A stretch of 64,000 bases of DNA from JBAZMA01 sp041649995 (GCA_041649995.1 JBAZMA010000002.1:62001-126000); one strand, 5' to 3'; numbered from the stretch's first letter, positions 50,869 through 59,888 are shown. Numbers and translations: made by a program. Notes: generated by a model from the sequence alone, not told the origin.

Positions 50869-50900
50869 CTGCGTCGGCGGTTCGATTCCGTCTCTGGGCA
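50828..50900 (+). tRNA. tRNA-Phe(GAA)
   Basis: A 73-nt tRNA: GCCCAGA pairs with TCTGGGC, discriminator A; D arm GCTCAGTCGGTAGAGC; anticodon arm AGGGA-CTGAAAA-TCCCT with anticodon GAA; T arm GGCGG-TTCGATT-CCGTC. CCA is not encoded. A GGAAAACAAC/GTTGTTGTTTCC hairpin follows at about 50914. Confidence 0.97.
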
Positions 50901-51032
50901 TTTTGTGAATTCCGGAAAACAACGTGTTGTTGTTTCCTGTATGAATATTGTTTTTTCTGCCTGTCCGGTCTTTTTAAAAAGGGCCGGCAGGTCCAGCCCT
51001 TGCATCCAGAATGTCTCACCTTAAGGTCCATC

Positions 51033-51662
51033 ATGCCTGAAAAACCTGAAAAAACAGCCGAGATCGAAGGACATATCAAGGATATCCAGGAAATCACCAT
51101 CGCCATCGATTCGTGGGATGATGTTTTTTCCGATTTCGATCCCAGCCCCATTGATCAACGCATCCTGTCCGAAGATTTTCTTTCAGAGCTCAAGAAAAGA
51201 TACCGCGAGAACCAGCGCGGCAATTTTATCATTACAATCTATACGCCGGCCTTTATGAAAGATGACCTGACGGAAAAACTGGTCACAAAAAGGCTGAAGC
51301 AGTATTTTAAATTCCGTCATCTTGCCGTGTCCAAGGAAGTCAGCACGGCGATCCGAAAAGGAGTTATTTTTGTCCTGGGAGGCGTTTCTTCCTTGTCTAT
51401 CCTGACCATGCTGACCTATTTTCACATGTTGGAGCGGCTGGCCATAGAACTTATGGGGATTATCCTGATGCCTCTGGGATGGTTCGGCATATGGGAGGGG
51501 TTTTCCAGGATCATCGAACCCGCTCCTTTTTTAAAACAAGAACAGGAACTTTTCGCGAAGCTGGCGCGCGCCAGCATTAAATTCAAATACGCTGATCTTG
51601 TCGAAGAAGGCAAGTCTTTTCCCCGGAATCCAGAACCTTCGGGGAATATTGAGGCAAAATGA
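51033..51662 (+). CDS. Unknown two-helix membrane protein
   Basis: The 209-residue protein has a soluble N-terminal part (about 1-105), two adjacent hydrophobic helices (about 108-132 and 136-158), and a short C-terminal tail. No family is recognised. It begins after a stem-rich spacer following tRNA-Phe, and its end overlaps trpB by four bases. No functional link with tryptophan synthesis is visible. Confidence 0.7.
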   Translation: MPEKPEKTAEIEGHIKDIQEITIAIDSWDDVFSDFDPSPIDQRILSEDFLSELKKRYRENQRGNFIITIYTPAFMKDDLTEKLVTKRLKQYFKFRHLAVSKEVSTAIRKGVIFVLGGVSSLSILTMLTYFHMLERLAIELMGIILMPLGWFGIWEGFSRIIEPAPFLKQEQELFAKLARASIKFKYADLVEEGKSFPRNPEPSGNIEAK

Positions 51663-52843
51663 AGCATCATTTACCGGACAGAACAGGGCATTACGGTATT
51701 TTTGGCGGGCAGTATATGCCGGAAACGCTGATGACGCCCTTGCGGGAATTGGAGAAGGCATATAAGGTCTTTTCGGCAGAACCCTCCTTTAAAAAGGAGC
51801 TGGCGCTTTACTTAAAGACGTATGCCGGAAGGCCCACTCCGCTCTATTATTGCAGGAATCTCAGCGCCTGCCTCGGCAGGGGGAAGATTTACCTGAAGAG
51901 GGAAGACCTGCTGCATACGGGTTCGCACAAGATCAATAACGCCCTGGGCCAGGCCTTGCTGGCCATCCGCATGGGAAAAAAGAGGGTCGTCGCGGAAACG
52001 GGGGCGGGCCAGCATGGGGTTGCCGCGGCAACCGTGTGCGCGCTTTTTGGTCTGGAGTGCCATGTTTATATGGGCACTGAGGACATGGAGCGTCAGGCCC
52101 TGAACGTGTACCGCATGAGGCTTTTGGGCGCCCGGGTTGTGCCGGTGGAAACCGGTTCTAAGACTTTAAAGGACGCGATGTCGGAGGCGATCCGGGACTG
52201 GGTCGCGAATGTCAAAACCACCTATTATCTTTTGGGATCTGTGGGAGGCCCTCATCCCTATCCCATGCTGGTCCGCGATTTTCAATCCGTGATCGGCCGG
52301 GAAGCCAGGCGGCAGGTCCTCGACGCGGAAGGCAGGCTTCCGGCCTGCCTGGTCGCCTGCGTGGGGGGAGGAAGCAATGCCATGGGGCTTTTCCATCCGT
52401 TTTTTGATGACAAGAAGGTGCGCTTTTTCGGCGTTGAAGCCGCGGGCTTAGGTTTGAAAACGGGCCATCATTCCGCGACGCTGGTGGCCGGCCGGGTCGG
52501 CGTGCTTCACGGGGCCAAAAGCTTTTTGCTGCAGGATAAGAACGGCCAGGTTAAAACAGCGCATTCGGTCGCCGCTGGTCTTGATTATCCCGGCGTCGGG
52601 CCCGAACATTCTTTTTACCGTCAGACAGGACGCGCGCAATACACCTCTGTGACGGACAAGGAGGCCATTGAGGCCTTCGGTCTTCTTTCGAAGACCGAAG
52701 GGATTATCCCGGCGCTTGAATCGAGCCATGCCCTCGCTTTTCTCCCCAAGCTGGCCCCAAGGCTTAAAAAGAATGACGTCGTTATCGTTTGTCTTTCGGG
52801 CCGGGGGGACAAGGACGTGGCCACATTACAGAACTTATTATGA
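51659..52843 (+). CDS. trpB: Tryptophan synthase beta chain
   Basis: The 394-residue PLP enzyme has LKREDLLHTGSHKINNALGQ with the PLP lysine in HKINN, AETGAGQHGVA, GGGSNAMGLF and VCLSGRGDKD. It joins indole and serine. The TGA overlaps the trpA ATG. No other trp genes are in the window. Confidence 0.96.
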   Translation: MKHHLPDRTGHYGIFGGQYMPETLMTPLRELEKAYKVFSAEPSFKKELALYLKTYAGRPTPLYYCRNLSACLGRGKIYLKREDLLHTGSHKINNALGQALLAIRMGKKRVVAETGAGQHGVAAATVCALFGLECHVYMGTEDMERQALNVYRMRLLGARVVPVETGSKTLKDAMSEAIRDWVANVKTTYYLLGSVGGPHPYPMLVRDFQSVIGREARRQVLDAEGRLPACLVACVGGGSNAMGLFHPFFDDKKVRFFGVEAAGLGLKTGHHSATLVAGRVGVLHGAKSFLLQDKNGQVKTAHSVAAGLDYPGVGPEHSFYRQTGRAQYTSVTDKEAIEAFGLLSKTEGIIPALESSHALAFLPKLAPRLKKNDVVIVCLSGRGDKDVATLQNLL

Positions 52844-53637
52844 ATCGCATTGAGAGTGTTTTCCGAAAATTGAAAAAACAGGGCCGCAAAGCCCTGATTC
52901 CTTTTGTGACGGCCGGTTATCCTGACCTGGGCGCGACAGAGGAACTGGTCCTGGCCATGGAACGCGCCGGCGCGGACCTGATCGAATTGGGGATTCCCTT
53001 CTCAGACCCTGTGGCAGACGGCCCCGTGATCCAGATGTCGTCTTTTGAAGCGCTCAAGACAGGCACGACCCTGAAAAAAATCCTGGATTCGGTCAGGCGC
53101 CTTCGTAGAAAGACGCAGATACCCCTTTTGGCCATGACTTACTTTAATCCGGTCTTGCAGTATGGCCCGGACCGCTTTATTTCCCAGGCTTCTCGCGCGG
53201 GCTTAGACGGCGTTATCATTCCCGATCTCCCGCCGGAAGAAGAAGGAGATTTTCTCCGCGAGGCCGCGCGTCAGGGCCTGGCTGTGATCTTTTTTGTCGC
53301 GCCAACGACCCCGGCCGACCGCGCGCGGCGCCTGATCCGCAAGGCCAGGGGTTTCATTTATTTTGTTTCGCTGGCCGGGGTAACAGGGGTCCGGCAATCC
53401 CTGCCCGCCGATCTTAAGGCCAGGCTGGCGGAAACGAAAAAAATCGCCGGGTCTCTGCCTGTTTGCGTCGGTTTTGGCGTTTCGACCGCCCGTCAGGTCC
53501 AGGAACTTTCGCCTTATTGTGACGGGGTCATCGTGGGCAGCGCCGTTGTCAAGAAGATCAAAGACGGCATCCCCCGCAGGGATTATGTGGCCCGTGTCAG
53601 CGCTTTTATCGGGAATCTCAGAGGAAGCCATGTATAA
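52840..53637 (+). CDS. trpA: Tryptophan synthase alpha chain
   Basis: The 265-residue TIM barrel has FVTAGYPDLG, the catalytic Glu in LIELGIPFSDPVADGP, GLDGVIIPDLPPEE with the catalytic Asp, and GFGVSTARQVQ. It releases indole from indole-glycerol phosphate. The start overlaps trpB (ATGA) and the end overlaps the M16 peptidase gene by eight bases. Confidence 0.95.
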   Translation: MNRIESVFRKLKKQGRKALIPFVTAGYPDLGATEELVLAMERAGADLIELGIPFSDPVADGPVIQMSSFEALKTGTTLKKILDSVRRLRRKTQIPLLAMTYFNPVLQYGPDRFISQASRAGLDGVIIPDLPPEEEGDFLREAARQGLAVIFFVAPTTPADRARRLIRKARGFIYFVSLAGVTGVRQSLPADLKARLAETKKIAGSLPVCVGFGVSTARQVQELSPYCDGVIVGSAVVKKIKDGIPRRDYVARVSAFIGNLRGSHV

Positions 53638-54901
53638 GATCCGCGAATACGGCAATTCTTTGAAGCTGGTCTACCGGAAAATGGAAGGCGTTTCCTCGGT
53701 GGCCCTGGGTTTTTGGGTGAACACAGGTTCCCGGAACGAGTCCCCTGAGATCAACGGAATCAGCCATTTCCTGGAGCATTTGCTGTTCAAAGGCTCAAAG
53801 AAGTATACGGGAGACCAGATCAAGGAATCGATTGAAGGCATCGGCGGGGCCCTGAACGCCTTTACCTCCGAAGAGAATACCTGTTATTACGCGAAATTTC
53901 TCGGCCGGCATCTCAGGAAAGTTTTTACGGTCCTTTCCGACATGGTCCTTCATCCTGTTTTGAAACGGAAGGATATTGAGAAAGAGAGGACCGTCATCAT
54001 CGAAGAGATCAAAATGTACAAAGACCTCCCTCAATTCCAGGTGGCGGAGGTTTTCGATGAGCTTCTTTGGCCGGATCATCCCCTGGGGCGCAATATCGCC
54101 GGTTCCTCGGAGAAGATCAAGGCCATGAAGCCCGTTGAGATCGAGACTTATCACAAGAACTGGTACCGGCCGATGAATATGGTCGTGGCCTGCGCCGGCA
54201 ACCTGGATGAGGAGCTCCTGGAAGAGCACGTTGAAAAAACCTACAGCCGCCTTGCCGGCGGAGAACCTGGCCTTGTCCAGCCGTTCATCCCTCACCACAA
54301 AGGCCCGCAGATCCGGCTTATTTCCAAGGAATTCGAGCAGACGCACCTTCATTTGGGGTTTCCTTCGTTTTCCCGTACGCACAAGGACAGGTTCGCCCTC
54401 GGTCTGGTCCATGTGATCCTGGGCGGTAATATGTCCAGCCGCCTTTTCAATGAGGTCAGGGAAAAGAAGGGGCTGGCCTATGAGATCGGTACGCATGTCA
54501 AGAAGCTCAAGGATACCGGGGTCTTTTTTGTCCACGCGGGCATCGATACGCGCAATTTACTGGAAGCCGTAAAGGTCATTTTTCGCGAACTCGACAGGAT
54601 CAGGACGGAAAAGGTCGGACCCAGGGAACTCAGGCGGGCCAAGGATTTTCTCATCGCCCAGTCCGAGATGGCCCTGGATGATACGATGGAGCACATGCTT
54701 TGGATCGGGGATTCCATGCTGAATACGGGCTTTTTGCAGACCAAGGAGGACATCAGGCGCCAGATCGAACGTATCACGGCCCTGGATGTCCGCAGGGTTT
54801 CCGAAGAGATCATTTCCTGGCGGCGCCTGCATCTTGCGGCGCTGGGGCCCCAGATCGCGGGCCTGCAAGACCGCATCAGGGGGATGGCAGAGAAGCTTTG
54901 A
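53630..54901 (+). CDS. M16 family zinc peptidase
   Basis: The 423-residue protein has the inverted zinc motif HFLEH in GISHFLEHLLFKGS, followed by the expected downstream glutamate in EENTCYYAKF...ERTVIIEEI. It has the two-domain layout of processing-peptidase-like M16B enzymes. The start at 53630 overlaps trpA. The substrate is unknown. Confidence 0.9.
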   Translation: MYKIREYGNSLKLVYRKMEGVSSVALGFWVNTGSRNESPEINGISHFLEHLLFKGSKKYTGDQIKESIEGIGGALNAFTSEENTCYYAKFLGRHLRKVFTVLSDMVLHPVLKRKDIEKERTVIIEEIKMYKDLPQFQVAEVFDELLWPDHPLGRNIAGSSEKIKAMKPVEIETYHKNWYRPMNMVVACAGNLDEELLEEHVEKTYSRLAGGEPGLVQPFIPHHKGPQIRLISKEFEQTHLHLGFPSFSRTHKDRFALGLVHVILGGNMSSRLFNEVREKKGLAYEIGTHVKKLKDTGVFFVHAGIDTRNLLEAVKVIFRELDRIRTEKVGPRELRRAKDFLIAQSEMALDDTMEHMLWIGDSMLNTGFLQTKEDIRRQIERITALDVRRVSEEIISWRRLHLAALGPQIAGLQDRIRGMAEKL

Positions 54902-54913
54902 TCCAAAATCAAT

Positions 54914-54942
54914 TTGACATGACTTTTGAGTTATGGTAATAA
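54914..54942 (+). promoter_or_regulatory. Promoter for the DUF5679-like gene
   Basis: TTGACA (54914-54919) and TAATAA (54937-54942) are 17 bp apart; start near 54949, leader about 34 nt, with AGGAGG before the ATG. Confidence 0.6.
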
Positions 54943-54982
54943 TAATCAAGGTATTTTCATCTATAACAACAGGAGGCAGAAT

Positions 54983-55126
54983 ATGGAAGGTTATTGCGTT
55001 AAGTGCAAGGCCAAGAAAGAAATGAAGGATACCAAAGAGCAGACCATGAAGAATGGCCGCAAAGCCATGAAAGGGAAATGCTCGACTTGCGGCACTTCCA
55101 TGTTTAAGATCCTTGGCAATAAATAA
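54983..55126 (+). CDS. DUF5679-like zinc-ribbon protein
   Basis: The 47-residue protein has two CxxC pairs (YCVKCKAK and CSTCGTS) and a Lys-rich middle, as in DUF5679. Such proteins are small zinc ribbons of unknown role. AGGAGG sets the ATG. Confidence 0.75.
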   Translation: MEGYCVKCKAKKEMKDTKEQTMKNGRKAMKGKCSTCGTSMFKILGNK

Positions 55127-55174
55127 GCTTGAGCGGTAGGGATTGACAGAGAGGCAGTTGCTTTAACAGGAGGT

Positions 55175-55552
55175 TTGACAATAGAAGCCCGAAAAAAGGC
55201 TCTCTTGGCCGCGAAGCTGGCTGAAGAGAGAAAAGCGGAAGATGTGATTGTTCTCGATATGAGGAAGGTGGCGAATTTCTGCGATTATTTCGTCATCTGC
55301 AGTTCCGCTTCTCAAAGGCGGGCCGCGGCCATTGCCGATCTCATTGAAGAGACATTCGAAAAGCACGGGTTGGTGCTCAAATCCATAGTAGGTAAACGTG
55401 AAGGAATGTGGATACTATTGGATTATTCCGATATAGTTATCCACATTTTTTTTAAAGACGTCCGCGACTATTACGCGCTCGACAGATTATGGGCGGACGC
55501 CAAGAGAGTCAATGTTTCAAGAGGTCGAAAAACAACTCCTAGCTCTCCTTAG
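55175..55552 (+). CDS. rsfS: Ribosomal silencing factor RsfS
   Basis: The roughly 120-residue protein shows KAEDVIVLDMRKV, CDYFVICSSAS and DYSDIVIHIFF, the RsfS/Iojap pattern. It binds L14 and blocks subunit joining. The start is uncertain: AGGAGG at 55168-55173 is too close to the TTG at 55175 and would fit an ATA at 55181, while a TTG at 55205 has its own AAGG. The end overlaps argS by 41 bases. Confidence 0.9.
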   Translation: MTIEARKKALLAAKLAEERKAEDVIVLDMRKVANFCDYFVICSSASQRRAAAIADLIEETFEKHGLVLKSIVGKREGMWILLDYSDIVIHIFFKDVRDYYALDRLWADAKRVNVSRGRKTTPSSP

Positions 55553-57197
55553 GGAAGGCGTCGAAAAGGCGTTCCAGGCGTCTTCTGCCGGTCCTGTCCC
55601 CGAATTGATCCTTAACGGCGTGACTCTAGAGATCCCCAAAGATAAGACCTTTGGGGATCTTTCTTGTAGTATCGCCATGAAGCTTTCCTCTCATCTGCGC
55701 AAAAGCCCTCAGGCGATTGCCGCTTTGATCGTCGGATCCATGAAGGAATCCCAACATCAGCATCTTTTCGCCGGCCTGGAGATCAAGGGGGCCGGTTTTA
55801 TCAATATTTTCCTGGCGCGCCGGGTGTATGACGACCTGCTGAGGTCCGTTAACGAGCAGGCAAAGGATTTCGGCAGGACGCAGGAGGCGGGAGGCCGCAA
55901 GCTGCTTCTGGAATTCGTCAGCGCCAATCCCACAGGGGCTTTATCGGTGGCCCACGCGCGCCAGGCGGCCGTGGGAGACGCCCTTGCCAATATCCTGGAG
56001 ATGGCCGGTTATGATGTGACCAGGGAGTATTACCTGAATGACGAGGGCAACCAGATCCGTATCCTGGGACGTTCGATCGGCCTGCGCTATCAGGAGCTGG
56101 AAGGCAAAAGCATTGTGTTCCCTGAGGAATACTATCAGGGTGAGTATATTATCGACCTCGCCAGGGAGGTCCTTGAGGATCAGTCCGCCTGCGAGCGGTT
56201 GAGGGCGTTTTCAGATATCCAGAAAGAGGAATTTTTCATGGAGTTCGGGACACGCCGGATCATGGAAATCATACGCAGGGAGCTGGACGCTTTTTGTGTC
56301 CGTTTCGATAACTGGTACAGCCAGAAGGCCCTGACCTCGGCGGGTATGATCGAGAAGGCCCTGGAGGAATTCAAGGCCAGGGGTTATATTTACGAGGAAC
56401 AGGGCGCCGTCTGGTTCAGATCCACGGCTTTTGGGGACGATAAGGACAGGGTCGTGCGCAAAACCGACGGGTCCTATACGTACCTGGCGCCTGATATCGC
56501 CTATCATCAGGATAAATTCCGCAGGGGTTTTGAACGCCTGGTCAATATCTGGGGGCCGGACCATCATGGTTATATTCCACGTATGAAGGCGGCGATCCAG
56601 GCCATGGGCCACGATAAAGACGCCATGGATGTCATCATTGTGCAGCTCGCCACATTGTTCCGCAAGGGGGTCCCTGTGCCCATGTCAACGAGAAAAGGGC
56701 AGTATGTGACCTTGACGGAAGTGCTCAATGAGGTCGGAAGGGACGCGGGGCGTTTTTTCTTTTTGATGCGAAAGACGGACAGCCACCTGGATTTCGATCT
56801 GGAGCTGGCGAAAAAGCAGACGCAGGAGAACCCCGTTTATTATGTCCAGTACGCCCACGCCCGTATTTGCGGCATTTTAAACAGCGCGGGGACCATGGAA
56901 CAGATGGAGGAGGCCGACCTGGCCTTGCTCGCCCAGCCTGAAGAGCGCGATCTGATGCGTTCCATCCTGGAATATCCGTTTTGCCTGCAGATGTGCGCCA
57001 ACCAGCTGGACCCTTATGCCATGACCGTTTATCTTCAATCGCTGGCTTCTTCCTTTCATCGTTTTTATGACCGTCACAAAGTCCTTTCGGAGCACACGGG
57101 ATTGACCGCGGCCCGCCTGTTTCTGATCCGCGCTGTCAGGAATGTCCTGGCCAATGGTTTGACTGTCCTGGGAGTGACGGCCCCCGAACGGATGTGA
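55512..57197 (+). CDS. argS: Arginyl-tRNA synthetase
   Basis: The 561-residue class I enzyme has the N-terminal Add-1 domain, NPTGALSVAHARQA with SVAHAR in place of HVGHGR as in many ArgRS, and MSTRKGQYVTL at the KMSKS position. The C-terminal DALR anticodon domain ends normally. A 12-bp perfect hairpin lies within its early coding part (55630-55660). Confidence 0.96.
   Translation: MFQEVEKQLLALLREGVEKAFQASSAGPVPELILNGVTLEIPKDKTFGDLSCSIAMKLSSHLRKSPQAIAALIVGSMKESQHQHLFAGLEIKGAGFINIFLARRVYDDLLRSVNEQAKDFGRTQEAGGRKLLLEFVSANPTGALSVAHARQAAVGDALANILEMAGYDVTREYYLNDEGNQIRILGRSIGLRYQELEGKSIVFPEEYYQGEYIIDLAREVLEDQSACERLRAFSDIQKEEFFMEFGTRRIMEIIRRELDAFCVRFDNWYSQKALTSAGMIEKALEEFKARGYIYEEQGAVWFRSTAFGDDKDRVVRKTDGSYTYLAPDIAYHQDKFRRGFERLVNIWGPDHHGYIPRMKAAIQAMGHDKDAMDVIIVQLATLFRKGVPVPMSTRKGQYVTLTEVLNEVGRDAGRFFFLMRKTDSHLDFDLELAKKQTQENPVYYVQYAHARICGILNSAGTMEQMEEADLALLAQPEERDLMRSILEYPFCLQMCANQLDPYAMTVYLQSLASSFHRFYDRHKVLSEHTGLTAARLFLIRAVRNVLANGLTVLGVTAPERM
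55630..55660 (+). repeat. Perfect 12-bp hairpin inside argS
   Basis: AGATCCCCAAAG (55630-55641) and CTTTGGGGATCT (55649-55660) are perfect complements around a seven-base loop. The stem codes for part of LEIPKDKTFGDLS. Confidence 0.7.
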
Positions 57198-57301
57198 TCG
57201 CGCTCTCCTGAAAGCGGCGCCATCTTCCTCTTAGATATTCCTTTTTATTTTGGTTTTAAAAAACAACCTGCCGCTCAATCAACTCATTGCCCTGTATTGA
57301 T

Positions 57302-59002
57302 ATGCAAAAAACCTGGATTGTCAAAGAGCCGGATATCTTCCTGAAGGACCGCCTGAGCCGGGACCTTGCCACCAGCAGCCTCTTTGCTCAACTCCTGATC
57401 AACCGCGGCCTCAGCGATGTCCGGGAAGCCGAATCGTTTTTACGCGCCGAACTTTCGGACATGCACGACCCTTTTCTGATGCACGGCATGGAAGCAGCCG
57501 TCGGAAGGATCAGGCAGGCGGTCCAAAGAAAGGAAAAAGTTTTTATTGCGACGGATTTCGATGTGGATGGCGTGACCTCGTGTTGCGTTCTGGAAAGCGA
57601 GCTTAGGGCCATGGGGATCAGCGAGGCAATTCACTATGTTCCCCACAGGATCCGGGATGGATACGGATTGAATCCTCAGGCCGTCTCGCAAGCCCGGGCT
57701 TTCGGCGCGTCTTTGTTTATCGCCTTAGACTGCGGGATTACGGCCTTCGCTGAAGCCGGGGCCCTCAAGGAAGCGGGAATAGACTGTATTATTATCGACC
57801 ATCACGAGCCGCCGGCCGACGGGCTGCCGGACGCCCTGGCCATTTTGAACCCTAAGCAGTCTCATTGCCCGTATCCATTCAAAGACCTTGCAGGCGTGGG
57901 CCTTGTTTACAAGCTTATTCAGGCTTTGACGGGAGGAGAGGCCCGGGAATATCTGGACCTGGTGGCCCTGGGCACGGTGGCCGACGTTGTCGCCCTCTGC
58001 GGAGAAAACCGGATCATTGTCAAGCACGGGCTCGACGTCTTGAATCATACCAAGCGCAAAGGGCTGTCGTCGCTCATGGAAGCCGCGGGGCTCAATCTTA
58101 AGGAAAAGAAGCTTTCCGCTCATTCCATCAGTTTTGTCCTCGCGCCCCGGCTCAACGCCAGCGGCCGCATGGATTCCGCCCATGCTTCCCTGGATCTTCT
58201 TTTGGCTCAGGACAGCCTTGAGGCCGACCGGCTGGCCAAGGCCTTAAACGACCATAACCGCGCGCGCCAGAGGGTTGAAGAAAAAGTCATGACCCAGGCT
58301 GTGGAACTCATCGAAAAGGACGTGAATTTCCAGGAAGATTTTATTATTGTCCTTTGTCATGAAGACTGGCATCCCGGCGTTCTGGGCATTGTCGCCTCCA
58401 AGATCGTGGACCGTTATTACAGGCCCGCGGTGATTATCTCCCTTCACGATGACGCGGGCCGGGGTTCGGCCAGGTCCACCCATAATTTCCATATCTATGA
58501 AGCCTTGGCGCAATGCGGGGATTATTTAAAGGAGTATGGCGGCCACAAATACGCGGCCGGATTGTCCATCGACAGGAGGCATATCGCGGAATTTCGACGC
58601 CTGCTTAATGAGATCGCCAGAAAGAGTTTCGGACAAAACCGGCAGGCGCCTGTGCTTGGCATAGACGCGCAGATCCCGCTTTCTTTGGTCAGCCGCGACC
58701 TCTTGCGCAAGATCGATCTGTTGAGCCCTTATGGGGAAGGCAATCGCAGACCTGTTTTTGCCAGCCTGGGCCTTTGCGTGAAGAACAAGCCTGTTGTGGT
58801 CGGCAGGAATTCCCTGAAATTCTGGGTCAGCGACGGTGAGGCGACCTATGAGGCCATCGGGTTCGGCATGGCCGATTTTTTCGGGCTTGTCAGCGCGTCC
58901 TCGAAGCTGGACCTGGCCTATTGCCTGGGCTGGGACGAATGGAACGCCCACACTCCGATTCAGCTTGAGATCAAAGATATCCGGCCTTCGCCGGAAGCCT
59001 GA
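57302..59002 (+). CDS. recJ: Single-stranded-DNA exonuclease RecJ
   Basis: The 566-residue protein has ATDFDVDGVTSC, LDCGITA, the DHH motif IIDHHEPP, the DHHA1 domain with GGHKYAAGLSI, and a C-terminal OB fold. It degrades single-stranded DNA 5'-3' in repair. The ATG at 57302 was chosen over a TTG at 57287; neither has a clear ribosome-binding site. Confidence 0.95.
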   Translation: MQKTWIVKEPDIFLKDRLSRDLATSSLFAQLLINRGLSDVREAESFLRAELSDMHDPFLMHGMEAAVGRIRQAVQRKEKVFIATDFDVDGVTSCCVLESELRAMGISEAIHYVPHRIRDGYGLNPQAVSQARAFGASLFIALDCGITAFAEAGALKEAGIDCIIIDHHEPPADGLPDALAILNPKQSHCPYPFKDLAGVGLVYKLIQALTGGEAREYLDLVALGTVADVVALCGENRIIVKHGLDVLNHTKRKGLSSLMEAAGLNLKEKKLSAHSISFVLAPRLNASGRMDSAHASLDLLLAQDSLEADRLAKALNDHNRARQRVEEKVMTQAVELIEKDVNFQEDFIIVLCHEDWHPGVLGIVASKIVDRYYRPAVIISLHDDAGRGSARSTHNFHIYEALAQCGDYLKEYGGHKYAAGLSIDRRHIAEFRRLLNEIARKSFGQNRQAPVLGIDAQIPLSLVSRDLLRKIDLLSPYGEGNRRPVFASLGLCVKNKPVVVGRNSLKFWVSDGEATYEAIGFGMADFFGLVSASSKLDLAYCLGWDEWNAHTPIQLEIKDIRPSPEA

Positions 59003-59030
59003 AGATATGCCTTGCAGGGCTGAATCGTAA

Positions 59031-59066
59031 AAAAAGACCATCTGTCTTTAAACAGGTGGTCTTTTT
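59031..59066. terminator. Bidirectional terminator between recJ and rpmB
   Basis: AAAAAGACCA-t-CTGT pairs with ACAG-g-TGGTCTTTTT, giving A's before and T's after the stem, which suits both strands. Confidence 0.9.
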
Positions 59067-59096
59067 GGCCCATAAGAGGCCTTGGAATAAAGGGAT

Positions 59097-59330
59097 TTAC
59101 TTAGCCTTGCGGACTTTTCCGGCCTTCAGGCATTTCGTGCAGACGTATTCGGATATCACGCGGCCTTTGGAATCCACGATTTTCATCTTGTGGACATTGG
59201 GATGGAAAAATCTTCGGGAACGCCCGGTGATCTTGCGGCCCGCGCCGCCTTTAGCCCTGGCCATACCGCGCCTGGCTATGTGACCGCCGGCAACCTTGTG
59301 TTTTTCGCAGATGAAACAGACTTTTGACAT
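59097..59330 (-). CDS. rpmB: 50S ribosomal protein L28
   Basis: The 77-residue protein has SKVCFICEKHKVAGGHIARRG, RRFFHPNVHKMKI and YVCTKCLKAGKV, typical of L28 with two CxxC pairs. AGAGGATGTT precedes the ATG on the minus strand. It stands alone, with its own promoter and a shared terminator. Confidence 0.97.
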   Translation of the reverse strand: MSKVCFICEKHKVAGGHIARRGMARAKGGAGRKITGRSRRFFHPNVHKMKIVDSKGRVISEYVCTKCLKAGKVRKAK

Positions 59331-59370
59331 AACATCCTCTTTCGTTCTTTTGCGCTTTAAAGATTATCAA

Positions 59371-59398
59371 ATTATACTGAACGAGCGTCGCTTGTCAA
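59371..59398 (-). promoter_or_regulatory. Consensus promoter for rpmB
   Basis: On the minus strand TTGACA (59398-59393) and TATAAT (59376-59371) are 16 bp apart. The start would be near 59364, about 34 bases before rpmB. Confidence 0.85.
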
Positions 59399-59466
59399 GG
59401 GAAATGTCAGCGGCCTGCCGATGCGGCGCCTGGAGGCCTGAGAACGGCAGGCGATAGGAATGCCTG

Positions 59467-59496
59467 TTGCCTGAACCCTGATAGCCGAGGTATAAT
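59467..59496 (+). promoter_or_regulatory. Promoter for the GGQ protein gene, near-leaderless
   Basis: TTGCCT (59467-59472) and TATAAT (59491-59496) are 18 bp apart. The start near 59503 is only about four bases before the ATG at 59507. Confidence 0.5.
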
Positions 59497-59506
59497 GCCA
59501 TCCATC

Positions 59507-59836
59507 ATGAAGGCAAAAGATATCAAAATCGAGGTTTTTAAGAGTTCCGGCCCCGGCGGCCAGCATAAGAATAAACGTTTTACGGCTGTCCGCCTGACCC
59601 ATGTCCCAACGGGTTTAAAGTTTATCGCGCAGAAACGAAGGTCATTGGCCGCCAACAAGGCCCTGGCGCTGGAGCGGCTGGAACACAGGCTCGAAGAATT
59701 ATCAAGGCCCACGATCCAGAGAAGGGCGACGCGCAGGACAGCGGCTTCAAAGAACAGGACTCTGGACTGGAAGAAGAAGCACGGACGCAAGAAACAGATG
59801 CGTTCCAGGCAGACACAGGGGCGGGAAGATTTCTAA
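59507..59836 (+). CDS. GGQ-domain mini release factor (RF-1 domain only)
   Basis: The 109-residue protein has SSGPGGQHKNKRFTAVRL, the peptidyl-hydrolase GGQ loop, and a basic C-terminal tail (KKKHGRKKQMRSRQ) as in ribosome-rescue factors such as ArfB. There is no codon-recognition domain. The ATG at 59495 overlaps the -10 box, so 59507 was preferred. Rescue of stalled ribosomes is the likely role. Confidence 0.85.
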   Translation: MKAKDIKIEVFKSSGPGGQHKNKRFTAVRLTHVPTGLKFIAQKRRSLAANKALALERLEHRLEELSRPTIQRRATRRTAASKNRTLDWKKKHGRKKQMRSRQTQGREDF

Positions 59837-59888
59837 ATACCCCGGGGAGACAAAGAATCCCGGGTATTAAAAAGCGAAGGAGGCGGCC

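Noticed and set aside
55143..55171. Promoter beginning with TTGACA before rsfS
   Set aside because: No acceptable -10 box lies 16-18 bp downstream; the sequence there is the AGGAGG ribosome-binding site.
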